A DNA stretch of 64,000 bases, taken from the NCBI GenBank assembly GCA_039105265.1, contig JAPFFF010000020.1, positions 1,877,001 through 1,941,000 of the forward strand. Reading direction: 5' to 3'. The notes under the pieces are model-generated. The model did no database searches and was not told the origin of the DNA. It worked only from the letters and a program-made list of their open reading frames with translations. Position 1 is the stretch's first letter. Each line of letters begins with the position of its first letter. The DNA comes from Tritrichomonas musculus (Eukaryota > Parabasalia > Tritrichomonadida > Tritrichomonadidae). Positions 41,649 to 52,409 of this stretch are shown one piece after another. Both the position numbers and the translations under genes were made by a program.

Positions 41649-44552
41649 ATGGAATTTCTTCTTCTGACTACCTTTTTAATTTTATTTGTAGGAGGATTAA
41701 GCGATGAAAATAAAAATATTTCTCGACAATATGAAGAAGATTATAGATATGTGATCCAAAAGCTAATTTTTCCTTTACCAAAATTCCAAACTATAATAAA
41801 CAAGAAGATTATCAGAGTATCCAATATAAATCTATATGGAATTGATATAAAATCTATAAATATCTCAAAAAAACAAGATAAATCAACAAATAATGAGTCG
41901 ATATTACTTAATCTTGAAATTAATGAAGCATATTTGAATGCGACAATAAAATCTATCATCAAAACCCAAATCCAAATAGTTAATTTTACCATTTCTCTTC
42001 CGATTGTTTTTTTCCGGGCCAAAAACCAATTACTAGAAAATTTGGCTATAAACAAAAACTCTTTTTTTTCCTCTCTCGAAAACATAAGCATCATTTTTGA
42101 AGGATCATTTTCTTCTCTGGTTAAAAAGTACATTCCATTAATTCGTGATTCAGTTTTTGATTTAGTTAATAACAATACAAATTTTTATTCATTCCTAAAT
42201 CCGATTATTGGAAAAAAGGGGAGAGAACTTTTTGAAATGATAAATGGTTGTGTTCATTCAAAAATAAATTTAATAAAACAATTGCAAATACCGATAAACG
42301 ATCATGAAGAACTTATTCCAATCATTATCTCGCCAGTTGTTGACATTTCTAGATACATTTTAAACGAACTTGTTAGAGATATTTCAAATCCTCTATATTT
42401 GAATAATTTTATTAACCGTTACATTGACGATGAAGGAAGTATAAACATGTCAAAAATTGGGGAAAAAGTAGGATTTGATATTCCAATTGTTTTAAAAGTG
42501 CAAAAAAATCTAGAATTGGTAATAAAAGATGTTTTTATTACTGGTTTGAATACTTGGCATGACATGTCATTTTTATTTCCAGTTTCAAATTCAAAATACA
42601 TTTTAGATTCACATTCAGCAGTTGATGACGTTGAAATAAACCTCATTACTGAATTAAGATTCAATTCTAATATATCTCATGAAATAAATTTTTCTGCCAA
42701 TCTAGTCAATAACAAAGTTGATTTTGGCATTCAAATTGCTGCATTGAAAAATGGCGGTTTGAATTACACTAGCTCTCAATTTTTTAATATCAATTGTCTC
42801 TCAAAACTTCTCAATTTGAATGAAAGTGGAATTACGAAATTTCTTCTGGACACGACTTTTAAAAATGTTAATTATGAATCAAACGGTTTTCTTGACGGTT
42901 TTTTTGATGAAAGTTTTAATTTTATCAAAAGTTACATTTTTCTGAATAATTCAATTTTATTCTCACAATTTTTCAATGGTTTCATATATGAATATGTGTT
43001 TATGAATGGAGTTAATAATTTTATTTATGATTTAATAAATTCGCAAACATGCCAAATTGTTGATGATCCGACAATTAATGAAATGGATATTAAAGTAACG
43101 TACATTAGTTTTTCAATAGCAGCAGGTCTTGGCATTTTATTTGGCACTTTTGTTATAATTCAATCAAATAAGAAGACACAAAACGACAATTTAAATGAAC
43201 TGTCAAAATGGCAACTTTTTTGTCGAACTGATGACAAAGCTAGTTTAATGTTACATCCAGCAATTCCACTGTGGATTAGAATGATTGTTCCTCTATTAAT
43301 ATTTCTTATTTTTGCGCTGAATTATTCGTCAAATACAGGGCATGGCGCCTCCATTTTTATCAAATTAATCATCAACGACACACAAGTTATTTCTTTGCCA
43401 GAATTAATTCATTTCAATCTGATCGATTCAGCCGTAGATTTGTGGAAAAATGGAAGTTATTTTCTTTCATTTATAATTTTTGTCTTTTCTGGAATTTGGC
43501 CTCTTGTGAAATTGGTTTTATTGTTCATCACTTGGATCTTGCCTGCAACAATCGTTAAAGCACACATAAGAAAAAGAATTTTAAATGTTCTAAATGAACT
43601 TGGTAAATGGTCACTGTTAGAATCATATGTTATTATTGTAATGGCTGTTGCATATCATTTGAAGTTTGATTTTCCAATTTATAACACAAATGATATCCAT
43701 ATTCCAAGCTATTTATATGTCTGGATACATCTTGGCTATGGCTTTATTACCTTGATACTTAGCACGTTGTTGTCACTTGCAATGTCCAATGTAATATGCG
43801 TAATCAACAAGAAAGTAGATAAATATTATGTTGAGTTAAATGATGAAACGAAAAGAATTGTATTTAATAGAAAAAATAAGGTTTTTAATTCATTGTTTGT
43901 TATTGTTATTGTCTTTATATTGGTTGCTTATTCTTGTGGTATTGGCTTTAAGTTATGTTCTTTCGATTTAATTGGTTATACTGGATGGTTGATTGATGTT
44001 TTTAGAAAAGATACTTCAAAGTCTTTCAATGCAATCCAAATTGGAATTGAAGTATCAAAATCTGCTGAACATCCAAAATCATTCAAGGTTTTGTTTGCTC
44101 AGATTTTCTTCTATTTATTGACAATAATAATTCCATATGTTCATTTGATTTTCTTGATTTTATTGGTTTTCCTTCCTTTGACAAAGAAGAATTTGGCAAG
44201 GTTGTTTTACATATGCAGATTATTGTATTCGTGGTCATGCAATGATGTGTTCATTGTCAGTTTCTTTGTTTCCTTTTTTGTTATAAAAAAGGTTTATATT
44301 TCAGGAAGGAAGTGCAAATTCTTAAAGCCAATCGTTGATGAAAAATTGATTGAAAATAATTCAAAATGTTATGAAATTTCTACTAGAATTCAGTCAAGTG
44401 CATATCTTATTTTATTAAGTGCGGTTTTATATACATTTTTAAAAATTTTTGTAGATATTAATGTAAGAAGAATAATAAAGGATGAAGCAAGCAACGATCA
44501 TGATAGCAGTATTGATGAAGATGATAGTAAGCATGATTCCTTATCATCTTAA
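41649..44552 (+). CDS. Signal-peptide protein: possible TULIP (BPI/LBP-like) ectodomain + PqiA-like membrane domain
   Basis: The ATG at 41649 (MEFLLLTTFLILFVGGLSDE) gives 967 residues with a clear signal peptide; the upstream TTG is not a plausible start. Residues ~25-475 form a luminal or extracellular region of alternating hydrophobic strands that opens like BPI/LBP-type lipid-binding proteins (YVIQKLIFPLPKFQ…VSNINLYGIDIKSINIS). This is fold-level resemblance only. From ~481 there are 8-9 TM segments (~481-505, 541-560, 605-632, 659-675, 690-715, 744-765, 816-843, 864-878, 918-936). FSGIWPLVKLVLLFITWILP…LNELGKWSLLESYVIIVMAV matches the PqiA signature (G-x-W-P-x-x-K-L … LGKWS), and a second diverged copy follows (…LARLFYICRLLYSWSCNDVF). 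PqiA proteins in bacteria belong to lipid-transport systems, so a lipid-transfer role is inferred. The acidic C-tail is cytosolic or luminal depending on TM count. Confidence 0.68.
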   Translation: MEFLLLTTFLILFVGGLSDENKNISRQYEEDYRYVIQKLIFPLPKFQTIINKKIIRVSNINLYGIDIKSINISKKQDKSTNNESILLNLEINEAYLNATIKSIIKTQIQIVNFTISLPIVFFRAKNQLLENLAINKNSFFSSLENISIIFEGSFSSLVKKYIPLIRDSVFDLVNNNTNFYSFLNPIIGKKGRELFEMINGCVHSKINLIKQLQIPINDHEELIPIIISPVVDISRYILNELVRDISNPLYLNNFINRYIDDEGSINMSKIGEKVGFDIPIVLKVQKNLELVIKDVFITGLNTWHDMSFLFPVSNSKYILDSHSAVDDVEINLITELRFNSNISHEINFSANLVNNKVDFGIQIAALKNGGLNYTSSQFFNINCLSKLLNLNESGITKFLLDTTFKNVNYESNGFLDGFFDESFNFIKSYIFLNNSILFSQFFNGFIYEYVFMNGVNNFIYDLINSQTCQIVDDPTINEMDIKVTYISFSIAAGLGILFGTFVIIQSNKKTQNDNLNELSKWQLFCRTDDKASLMLHPAIPLWIRMIVPLLIFLIFALNYSSNTGHGASIFIKLIINDTQVISLPELIHFNLIDSAVDLWKNGSYFLSFIIFVFSGIWPLVKLVLLFITWILPATIVKAHIRKRILNVLNELGKWSLLESYVIIVMAVAYHLKFDFPIYNTNDIHIPSYLYVWIHLGYGFITLILSTLLSLAMSNVICVINKKVDKYYVELNDETKRIVFNRKNKVFNSLFVIVIVFILVAYSCGIGFKLCSFDLIGYTGWLIDVFRKDTSKSFNAIQIGIEVSKSAEHPKSFKVLFAQIFFYLLTIIIPYVHLIFLILLVFLPLTKKNLARLFYICRLLYSWSCNDVFIVSFFVSFFVIKKVYISGRKCKFLKPIVDEKLIENNSKCYEISTRIQSSAYLILLSAVLYTFLKIFVDINVRRIIKDEASNDHDSSIDEDDSKHDSLSS

Positions 44553-44737
44553 ATACTGATAATGATTTCCTGTTTTTTTTTTTTTTTATAATGAATATAA
44601 TTAATAATAATTGTTTGTGTAAGATAATTATCAATGAAAAAGATTCAAAAAATAATGAAAGACATTAAAAAAGAAAATTTTAAATATATCATTTATCTCA
44701 ATTATTTTTTGTTAATTGAAAATGCTTTTAACTATCG

Positions 44738-46480
44738 TTATTTTAAATATTTCATATATGGCTTCAATTGATTGGCTAGAACATCGCGTAATTCTGGCAC
44801 TTTTATTTTATTATGTAAAGTATTGAAATCATATCCATTTGTATCTTCTGTTTCTGTATCGATTAAAAAGAGAACTCTTGTAATGCAAGCTGACTCGTCA
44901 CGTTGTGTATATTCATTAGCAGCCACAGGACCAGTCAATTCGGGAACATTTGCATTTTCAACGAGGGAAATGACCATCAACTTTTTAGGCAAAACAGAAT
45001 TCTGATAGATATTATTAGCAGACATACAATAGCTCAAAGAAACATTGAAACTATCAGACATATAAATGCCATCACCGAACCAAGGTCCTCCATGTAATTG
45101 GTAGTCCGTTCTTCCCATGTCTTTCAAGCCTGTATGCAAGATTCGATACCAACGATTAGCATGCGATCCATGCCAGAACCATTTAACACCGAATTTTTTC
45201 TTTTTGGAACGGAAAATTAACTCAGACTCAGGGGAAACAGAAGTGACCAAGAACTGCATTGCTCTTGTTTTTATATCGACTTTATTTGGCTTTCTTAAAG
45301 TGATCAATTGCGCCTTATTAGCAAGAATGAAGAATCGAAGAAAATCGAAATAATTCTCACCAATCAATTTCTTTAAGTCACTGTCTGTGTCACACTTGTC
45401 ACAGATGTCTTGCATCGATGGAAGATCAATGAAGAAATTGTCGTCAAATTTGATCCCTTGCGATTCTGGTGAAGGATCAAAAACAGGCGGAGTTGTTGGT
45501 GCATTGTAAGCGCCACCTGCCAAAGCAATAAGAAAATCAGTAGCATAAGGATCACGCTTGATTTCGCCAATGATGTTGGTACCAACGCCAAGATCCATGA
45601 ACTTGTATTTGCAAATTTCTTTGTCACAACATGAAGGCTTCAAGCAAAAAACGCCCAATTTTTCACCACAAGCACAACAGCAGTCATTCATGTCAGTGAA
45701 TGATTCACACAGCTCAAGAATTAAATACAAAAGTGGACAATCAGCATAACAAACTGGAATCTCTTTCTTCTCTTGCTCAACAACGCCAAGAATCAAATAG
45801 TCGCGTGCTTTATTGACGTCATTTGAACAGAATAAAAGTGCCCTTTTCGCTTGCTTTTCTGAAAATCCTTCTTGAACGAGTTCTCGAATAGATAATTCTA
45901 AATCATCTGCACTAATTGACAGTCGAGCTGGTAAGACATAATTCTGACACCTATAACTGGTCGGCGGTTTGTACTTTGCTTTGAAAAAGTTGCTAAATCG
46001 AATTTTGAATAATATTGAGCCTGGAAATGTCGCTCCATAGTATGGATTATGGATTTCATAGTTTTGGGGAAAGGTCTTGTATGGTGAATCTGAATTTGCT
46101 TCAAATTTGACTTCAACTAAATAAGGATTATAGATAAAGCCATTCGCAAATCTGACTGATAAGGGAAGTATGGTTGTTGGGATTTTAAAGGATATTGTTG
46201 GCAATTTCGAATCATCAAATGTAAAGTCAATTAAAAATGTTTCACATAATTTAATATCTCTTACTAACCTGTCGATAAATGGATCAGATTTTGGATATTC
46301 TATAGAATCACTTACCTCGAAAGAAGGTTTATTACTTTCCTCTTCTTCTATAAAATTAAAATCGGCTTCTTCTTCATTAAATAGAGCTTCCTCTTCATTG
46401 AATACTTGATCATCGTAAAACATTTCTTCTTCGTTAAATTCTATTTGCTCTTCTGGTGCTGTATCATTGGGATTGGACAT
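44738..46480 (-). CDS. PARP6/8-like ADP-ribosyltransferase with UBA-like domain
   Basis: The 580-residue protein has an acidic N-terminus with FNEEEALFNEEEADFN repeats (13-48), an N-terminal domain (~60-180) and a UBA-like three-helix segment at ~192-232 (LELSIRELVQEGFSEKQAKR…DVNKARDYLI). A Cys-rich patch follows at 263-291 (NDCCCACGEKLGVFCLKPSC). A PARP catalytic domain occupies ~400-580, with KWFWHGSHANRWYRILHTGL (His437), GGPWFGDGIYMSDSF (Tyr473) and a C-terminal ACITRVLFLI strand in place of a Glu-bearing motif. The H-Y without Glu pattern is that of mono-ADP-ribosyltransferases of the PARP6/8/16 group. Substrates are unknown. UBA plus ART suggests ubiquitin-linked targeting (inference). 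Single exon. Confidence 0.88.
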   Translation of the reverse strand: MSNPNDTAPEEQIEFNEEEMFYDDQVFNEEEALFNEEEADFNFIEEEESNKPSFEVSDSIEYPKSDPFIDRLVRDIKLCETFLIDFTFDDSKLPTISFKIPTTILPLSVRFANGFIYNPYLVEVKFEANSDSPYKTFPQNYEIHNPYYGATFPGSILFKIRFSNFFKAKYKPPTSYRCQNYVLPARLSISADDLELSIRELVQEGFSEKQAKRALLFCSNDVNKARDYLILGVVEQEKKEIPVCYADCPLLYLILELCESFTDMNDCCCACGEKLGVFCLKPSCCDKEICKYKFMDLGVGTNIIGEIKRDPYATDFLIALAGGAYNAPTTPPVFDPSPESQGIKFDDNFFIDLPSMQDICDKCDTDSDLKKLIGENYFDFLRFFILANKAQLITLRKPNKVDIKTRAMQFLVTSVSPESELIFRSKKKKFGVKWFWHGSHANRWYRILHTGLKDMGRTDYQLHGGPWFGDGIYMSDSFNVSLSYCMSANNIYQNSVLPKKLMVISLVENANVPELTGPVAANEYTQRDESACITRVLFLIDTETEDTNGYDFNTLHNKIKVPELRDVLANQLKPYMKYLK

Positions 46481-47002
46481 TGTCAGAGTTTTAAAAATTT
46501 TTTAAAAGTTTTCCACAAATTTGGGTCAATTAAGTTTAGCAAACATAAAACATTTGATTCATATATATTAATAAAAAGTTATAAAGTTTGTTTATCTTTA
46601 AAAAATAAATTTTAATAACAGGATATAAATATTTTTTGATTTAATTATTTTTTATAACTTTTTATATGAGATTAGGCTGGCCGTTTCTATGAGTTTTATC
46701 AAATTTTTCTTCTCAAAAAAATCTACAATTGAAAAATAGAATATATTTACAAATATTAGAATACCATTTTTCTAAAATGAAAACAGTGATGGCAGAAGAT
46801 AAATACATATTTAATAATTATATTTTTAATAACGAATTAACCAATGATAAAAGAAAGTATTTTGTCTTATAAGTTTGTTAAAACTGTAAAGAAACATTTT
46901 CAACTAGTAATGTTGCAAAAGGAAATAAATATTTTAATTGTTATAAAATTTTATTTTGCAAAAATCATATATCTTCATCTATATAAAATAAAGGATTTAT
47001 AC
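46481..47002. other. Intergenic
   Basis: AT-rich; nothing recognised. Confidence 0.4.
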
Positions 47003-48600
47003 TAGGCTTTTGTGTCCGAAATTTTTTTTCTCAAAAAGGATTTTTTTTTTCTCAAAAAGTTAGAAGTGCACTTCTATGTCATAAAATTTGTTTCACATTA
47101 TTAATAAAAATTATGGACATAATTCAGCCATTTAATGTTAAATTTGATTTTGAATGAAAAACATTTTAATTTTTCAGAAGTGCAGGGACTAAAATAACGT
47201 ATTTTGTCTATTTAATATTTTGCTTTTATTTCCTTTAATATTTTATATCTCAATAATTTTATTATATTTTTATTTTAAACATTTATTGTATTATATGAAA
47301 TACTTATTGTTTTGATTATTTATTCAAAGGGAAAGAAGTTACTTAATTGCCAAAAATCATTAAATATATATAAATATCTTAATGAAAAAATATTTTTAAT
47401 TCATAATTATCGTATATTTAACTAATAAATATAATATTAATATTTAATAATTATTTGTATAAAATAAAACAATTTTTTTCATGAAAAAAAATAAAATTTA
47501 AAAAAAAAATGTATTTTACAACTCATTTTTTGGAATGGTTGTTTAATTCTCAAGGGATAACTATATATCAATTTATAGGATAATTGATATATATCACAAT
47601 AAATATATGAAAATAAAAAACGACTCGTCAGGCGTAGCTGCGTTTTAACCTTTAATTTTTTAAAAAAAATTTAAATTTTTGAATGAAAAAAAAAATTGGC
47701 ATGAATCTTTTTCAAGGATTTTTTTTAATATGTCAAAAACTTTTTGACTATTTCCGGTTGGATATTTGACTATTTCCTGTTCATATTGAATTTTTTTAAA
47801 TTGCTTTTTTTTTTTTTCAAGAAGGAAATTAAAGCATGCAAAATATTTTTTGATAAATTATATATTAAAATATGCATTATTCCAATAGTCATCTTTTAAA
47901 TTGCTCTGTTAAAAACAAAGAAAATTCTTTTTTTACTGAGATAAATTAGTTTTAATTTATAATAAAAATACAAAGAATACGACATATTCATTAATTTCTC
48001 CCAACAATCTCTTATTTAAACCAATTATGGTAAATAAATAAATCATCAGCGCATATCTTAAGGTATTTTTAAAAAATTTCATTGAGAATATTTATTATCA
48101 GATTTTAGCAATTCATGTTTTCAAGAGTAGAAAAAGATTCAAAAGATAAATCATATTATATTATGCAAAAAACATTCTTCATTTTACACATTTATCATTT
48201 AATTCATAGAAATTTAAAATGGTATTACAAGATCGATTGAATTAATTTTTTTATTAAACATTTTCATATAATAAAGATGCATTTAATATTTTATGACTTT
48301 TTTTATGCAAAAACATGAAAAATATTTGATGAATTTTTTTTATAATTTCACTGGTTTACGAAAATTAATAAAAATACTCATAAAACTCCACCTGACGAAC
48401 AAAACTCTTTCATTAAATATTTTTTATATAATATGGAATATACTTAATAAAATATATTAATATAAAGAATTTTTAAAAAAATTTTTAGTACCCGTACCTC
48501 TAAAAAGTTTCGAAAAATGTCCGAAAAGTATCCAAATTGGATATTTTTGGATACTTTTTTTAACTTTTTGAATATAAAAAATTTCGGACACAAAAGCCTA
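47003..48600. mobile_element. MULE-like non-coding element with 10-bp target duplication
   Basis: The ends TAGGCTTTTGTGTCCGAAAT and its reverse complement (~26 bp) are bordered by GGATTTATAC (46993-47002) and GGATTTATAT (48601-48610). A 9-10-bp duplication is characteristic of Mutator-like elements and unlike the TA sites elsewhere here. The 1.6 kb interior has no ORF. Inside, CTCGTCAGGCGTAGCT (~47622) and, inverted, CCACCTGACGA (~48387) may be the ends of a nested element. AGAAGTGCACTTCT (~47063) is a 14-bp palindrome. Confidence 0.75.
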
Positions 48601-48610
48601 GGATTTATAT

Positions 48611-49068
48611 CTGATTGAATAAAAATGATCGTCGTCTTTAAAAAAGTTAGTGATATTGAATTCTGGTCTTTAAAAAAGTATTCCATTTAAATTTGTAAGA
48701 TTTGCTTCAAAAATTGAATGAATTCATAGAGCTTTTCAATTTTTGAAAAGTTAAAAATTTGAATTGAATAGAAGTGTATGATTTTAATTTAATTCCAACT
48801 ACAATATTTTGAAGCATTATATGAAATAATCCCCAATATAATGACATGGAGCATTTACCAAAATTTCAATGACTAAATGAAAACTTGTTTCAGTTTATGT
48901 AATATATGTTACATATTTGTGTAAAAAATAAGTTTGAAAATTAGAGTTATTATATAAAACGGTTATGAACAAATTAAAACTGAATTTATATGCATATAAA
49001 ATGATAGAATTCTGATAAAAAATGTTTATATAGATAATCAATGATTATATTATTTAGAAAGCCTTTAT
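48611..49068. other. Intergenic
   Basis: No gene is seen between the element and the ankyrin array. Confidence 0.4.
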
Positions 49069-51132
49069 ACTTATTCTGTTTCTGCTTTGTTTGCTTCGAT
49101 TCGTCCTTTGGATAGAAGGTCAACAATTTCTTGATTATTTCTTTCTCTTGCAATGTCAATGGCAGCTTTGTGAATATTTTATTTCAAAATTCCAAAAATA
49201 ATTCAATTTTTCAATTGAATGAAAAAAGTTAGATTTGAATTTCATGAATGTTTTTGATTTAAAATGTTTTTCATGTTGATATCAATGCCTTCTTGGCTTA
49301 TTAATAATTCAACAATTTCTTTATCGCCTTTAAATACAGCCCAAATCAAAGCCGTATAATTAAATGTTCGAGTTAAATTCCATAAATAATTCAAGTTTTC
49401 AATTGAATGAAAAAAGTTAGATTTGAATATTATGAATGTTTTTGATTTAAAATGTCTTGAATGTTGATATTAATGCCTTCTTGGCTTGTTAATAGTTCAA
49501 CAATTTCTTTATGGCCATTATATGCAGCATAAATCAACGCCGTCCAATTAAATGTTCGAGTTAAATTCCATAAATAATTCAAGTTTTCAATTGAATGAAA
49601 AAAGTTAGATTTGAATATTATGAATGTTTTTGATTTAAAATGTTTTTCATGTTGATATCAATGCCTTCTTGGCTTGTTAATAGTTCAACAATTTCTTTAT
49701 CGCCATTTCCTGCAGCATAAATCAACGCCGTCCAATTAAATGTTCGAGTTAAATTCCATAAATAATTCAAGTTTTCAATACCATGAAAAAAGTTAGATTT
49801 GAATTATATGAATGTTTTTGATTTAAAATGTTTTGAATGTTGATATCAATGCCTTCTTGGCTTAGTAATAGTTCAACAATTTCTTTATGGCCTTTGTTTG
49901 CAGCGATATTCAATGCCGTCTCATTAAATGTTCGAGTTAAATTCCATAAATAATTCAATTTTTCAATTTCATTAAAAAAGTTAGATTTGAACTTTATGAA
50001 TGTTTTTGATCTAAAATATCTTGAATGTTGATATCAATGCCTTCTTGGCTTATTAATAATTCAACAATTTCTTTATGGCCATTATTTGAAGCACAAATCA
50101 ACGCGGTATCATTAAATGTTCGAGTTAAATTCCATAAATAATTCAATTTTTCAATTTCATTAAAAAAGTTAGATTTGAATTTTATGAATGTTTTTGATTT
50201 AAAATGTCTTGAATGTTGATATCAATGCCTTCTTGGCTTATTAATAATTCAACAATTTCTTTATGGCCATATCTTGCAGCATAAATCAACGCCGTACAAT
50301 TAAATATTCGAGTTAAATTCCATAAATCATTCGATTTTTCAATATCATGAAAAAAGTTAGATTTGAATTTTATGAATGTCTTTGATTTAAAATGTCTTGA
50401 ATGTTGATATCAATGCCTCCTTTTCGTAATAATAGTTCAACAATTTTTTTATAACTGTTAAATACAGCACAAATCAACGCCGTATTATTAAATGTTCGAG
50501 TTGAATTCCATAAATAATTCAATTTTTCAATATCATGAAAAAAGTTAGATTTGAATTTCATGAATGTTTTTGATTTAAAATGTCTTGAATGTTGATATCA
50601 ATGCCTCCTTTTCGTAATAATAGTTCAACAATTTTTGTATAACCGTTAAATACAGCACAAATCAACGGCGTCCTATCAAAAGTTCGAGTTAAATTTCATA
50701 AAATATTCAATATTCAATATCATGAATATTTTTGATACAAAATGTTTCCAATGTTGACATCAATGCCTTCTTGTCTTATTAATAGTTCTGCAATTTCCGT
50801 ATGTCCTTCTTCTATGGCCCAAATCAACGCCGTTTCATTAAATGTTAAAGTTAAATTCCATAAATCATTCAAGTTTTCATTTCATGAAAAAAGTAAGATT
50901 TGAATATCATGAATGTCTTTGATTTAAAATGGTTTGTATGTTAATATCAATACCTTCTTGTAGTAATAATAGCTCAACAATTTCTTTATGGCCTTCTACT
51001 GCAGCATAAATCAATGCCGTCCAATTAAATGTTCGAGTGAAACTCCATAAATGATTCAATTGTTCAATAAAATGAAAAAAAAGTTAGATTTGAATGCCAT
51101 GAATGTTTGATCTAAAATGCTATTTTAAATAT
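49069..51132 (-). pseudogene. Ankyrin array of 188-bp units (frame-broken) with C-cap
   Basis: Minus strand. Landmarks GTTAGATTTGAA fall at 49228, 49416, 49604, 49792, 49980, 50168, 50356 and 50544, exactly 188 bp apart. Older, less regular units continue to 51079. About ten ankyrin blocks (FNNTALICA…HKEIVELLLSQEGIDINIQN) alternate with linkers (FKSNFFHDIEKLNYLWNLTR). A C-cap (AAIDIARERNNQEIVDLLSK…NKAETE-stop) ends at 49069. Because 188 is not a multiple of 3, each block lies in a different frame from the next. Comparison with 28300-28600 shows AAAGCATTC there and AAACATTC here: one base was lost in every unit from a 189-bp (63-codon) ancestor. Confidence 0.85.
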
Positions 51133-52263
51133 TTAATGTCTAATTGCTGCATTTACGTCAATGTTTCCTTCTGACAAATAAAGCCTCACAAGTGTGTAGT
51201 AATCAAATTCACATAAAAAGAGAAACATGCATTTGTAATGCATGTTTGTTGGGAAAAAACAATAATTGTGAGATTCAACTGCATACATATAAAAATTGTC
51301 AATATAGTTGTTTTCAATGTCATCTTGTAGATCTTCTTCTTTCATTAAATAGTCAATGATGTACTTTGAAACTTCGTTGTGATGACATTTAATCGATTCT
51401 TTAAGAATTCTATCATAATTATTCATTATTGGTGAGACATGATTGTCTTCAAGATATCTGATCAGTTCTGCATTACAACTGTGAACTGCATAATTCCACA
51501 TGTTTGATGTCAATTCAACATTACCATTAAAACGCATGTAACGGATGATGTCAATCGAGCCATAAAATGATGCATATTCAATCATTTTATTATTAATATT
51601 TTCAAGCAAAAGTTGATTCGTTTCAAAGATTGATTTTTCAATATAACTTTCAAGCGAAATATTATTTCGGTTGACATAAACACCAAATTCTTTCACTTGA
51701 TTCTTTCGAATCAGTTCACATAAATAGCTATCATTTTCTCCTTCTTTTCTTTTATCATAGAATTCCTCTGAGATTTCTCTTAATTTTGGATTTTCATTTT
51801 GGTATTTTTCAATGTTTTCTTTCGTGAGAAACGGTTTGATTTCTGGAAAAAAATATTCAGCATAGTTCTTACTCTGAAATTCATAACTCGTGATTAGTGA
51901 AAAAATGTATTTATCAATTGTAATTAATTTTTCTTCAATAAGAAATAGAAGGATTCGTTTGTTATCTTTGAAAATTTCGAAAATTTCTGAATTTGAAAAA
52001 TAATTTTGGAGATTTTGTTTCATTTGTCCCAAAATTCGTTCAACCTTAAAAATAAAATTCGGAACACGCTGATGATTGTTCGCAATGGCATTGATTAGTC
52101 GTAATATTGATTTGAATTTATATTTGTCTTCTGTTAGATGATATTCACTGACAAGCTTAAAAAAATTTTCTGAATTTTCTTCGGCGTTCGATTCATCTTC
52201 AAGAAACTCGAGAAGAACGCTTTGAATCGTTTTCATTTTCTCTTTTGTTTCTATAATACTCAT
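51133..52263 (-). CDS. DUF3447-domain protein (N-terminal part of an ankyrin family gene)
   Basis: The 376-residue open frame starts MSIIETKEKMKTIQSVLLEF. It is a paralogue of the 26981 protein along its whole length. A helical N-terminal region is followed by DUF3447 at ~215-335 (MIEYASFYGSIDIIRYMRFN…TSNMWNYAVHSCNAELIRYLE…SIKCHHNEVSKYIIDYLM). It ends …YYTLVRLYLSEGNIDVNAAI-RH-stop at the mouth of the ankyrin array. The ORF is intact although the array behind it is not. It may be translated as a DUF3447-only protein, or be a gene whose 3' half has died. The two paralogues differ mostly by conservative changes, so both were recently under selection. Confidence 0.8.
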   Translation of the reverse strand: MSIIETKEKMKTIQSVLLEFLEDESNAEENSENFFKLVSEYHLTEDKYKFKSILRLINAIANNHQRVPNFIFKVERILGQMKQNLQNYFSNSEIFEIFKDNKRILLFLIEEKLITIDKYIFSLITSYEFQSKNYAEYFFPEIKPFLTKENIEKYQNENPKLREISEEFYDKRKEGENDSYLCELIRKNQVKEFGVYVNRNNISLESYIEKSIFETNQLLLENINNKMIEYASFYGSIDIIRYMRFNGNVELTSNMWNYAVHSCNAELIRYLEDNHVSPIMNNYDRILKESIKCHHNEVSKYIIDYLMKEEDLQDDIENNYIDNFYMYAVESHNYCFFPTNMHYKCMFLFLCEFDYYTLVRLYLSEGNIDVNAAIRH

Positions 52264-52409
52264 TTTGGAAAATAAAAAATATTTTTATCAAAATATTTGA
52301 GAGATCTTATTGAATGTTTTATTAAATCTTTCAATTGGACAACTTTTTCAAGTAATAACAACATTCATGAAATCTTAGATTTTAATCAAAACATTTTGCA
52401 GCAGCAGGC
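52264..52409. other. Upstream flank
   Basis: Short intergenic stretch between divergent coding material. No clear initiator for the minus-strand gene was found. Confidence 0.35.

Noticed and set aside
49069-51132. Ankyrin linkers as spliceosomal introns
   Set aside because: Linkers lack GTATGT and a CTAAC…AG acceptor, and their translation continues the ankyrin protein in the ancestral 189-bp phase.
49069-51132. Programmed -1 frameshifting at each ankyrin unit
   Set aside because: The CAA AAA CAT context is not a standard X-XXY-YYZ slippery site in the right phase, some units carry further stops, and ten successive shifts would be needed.
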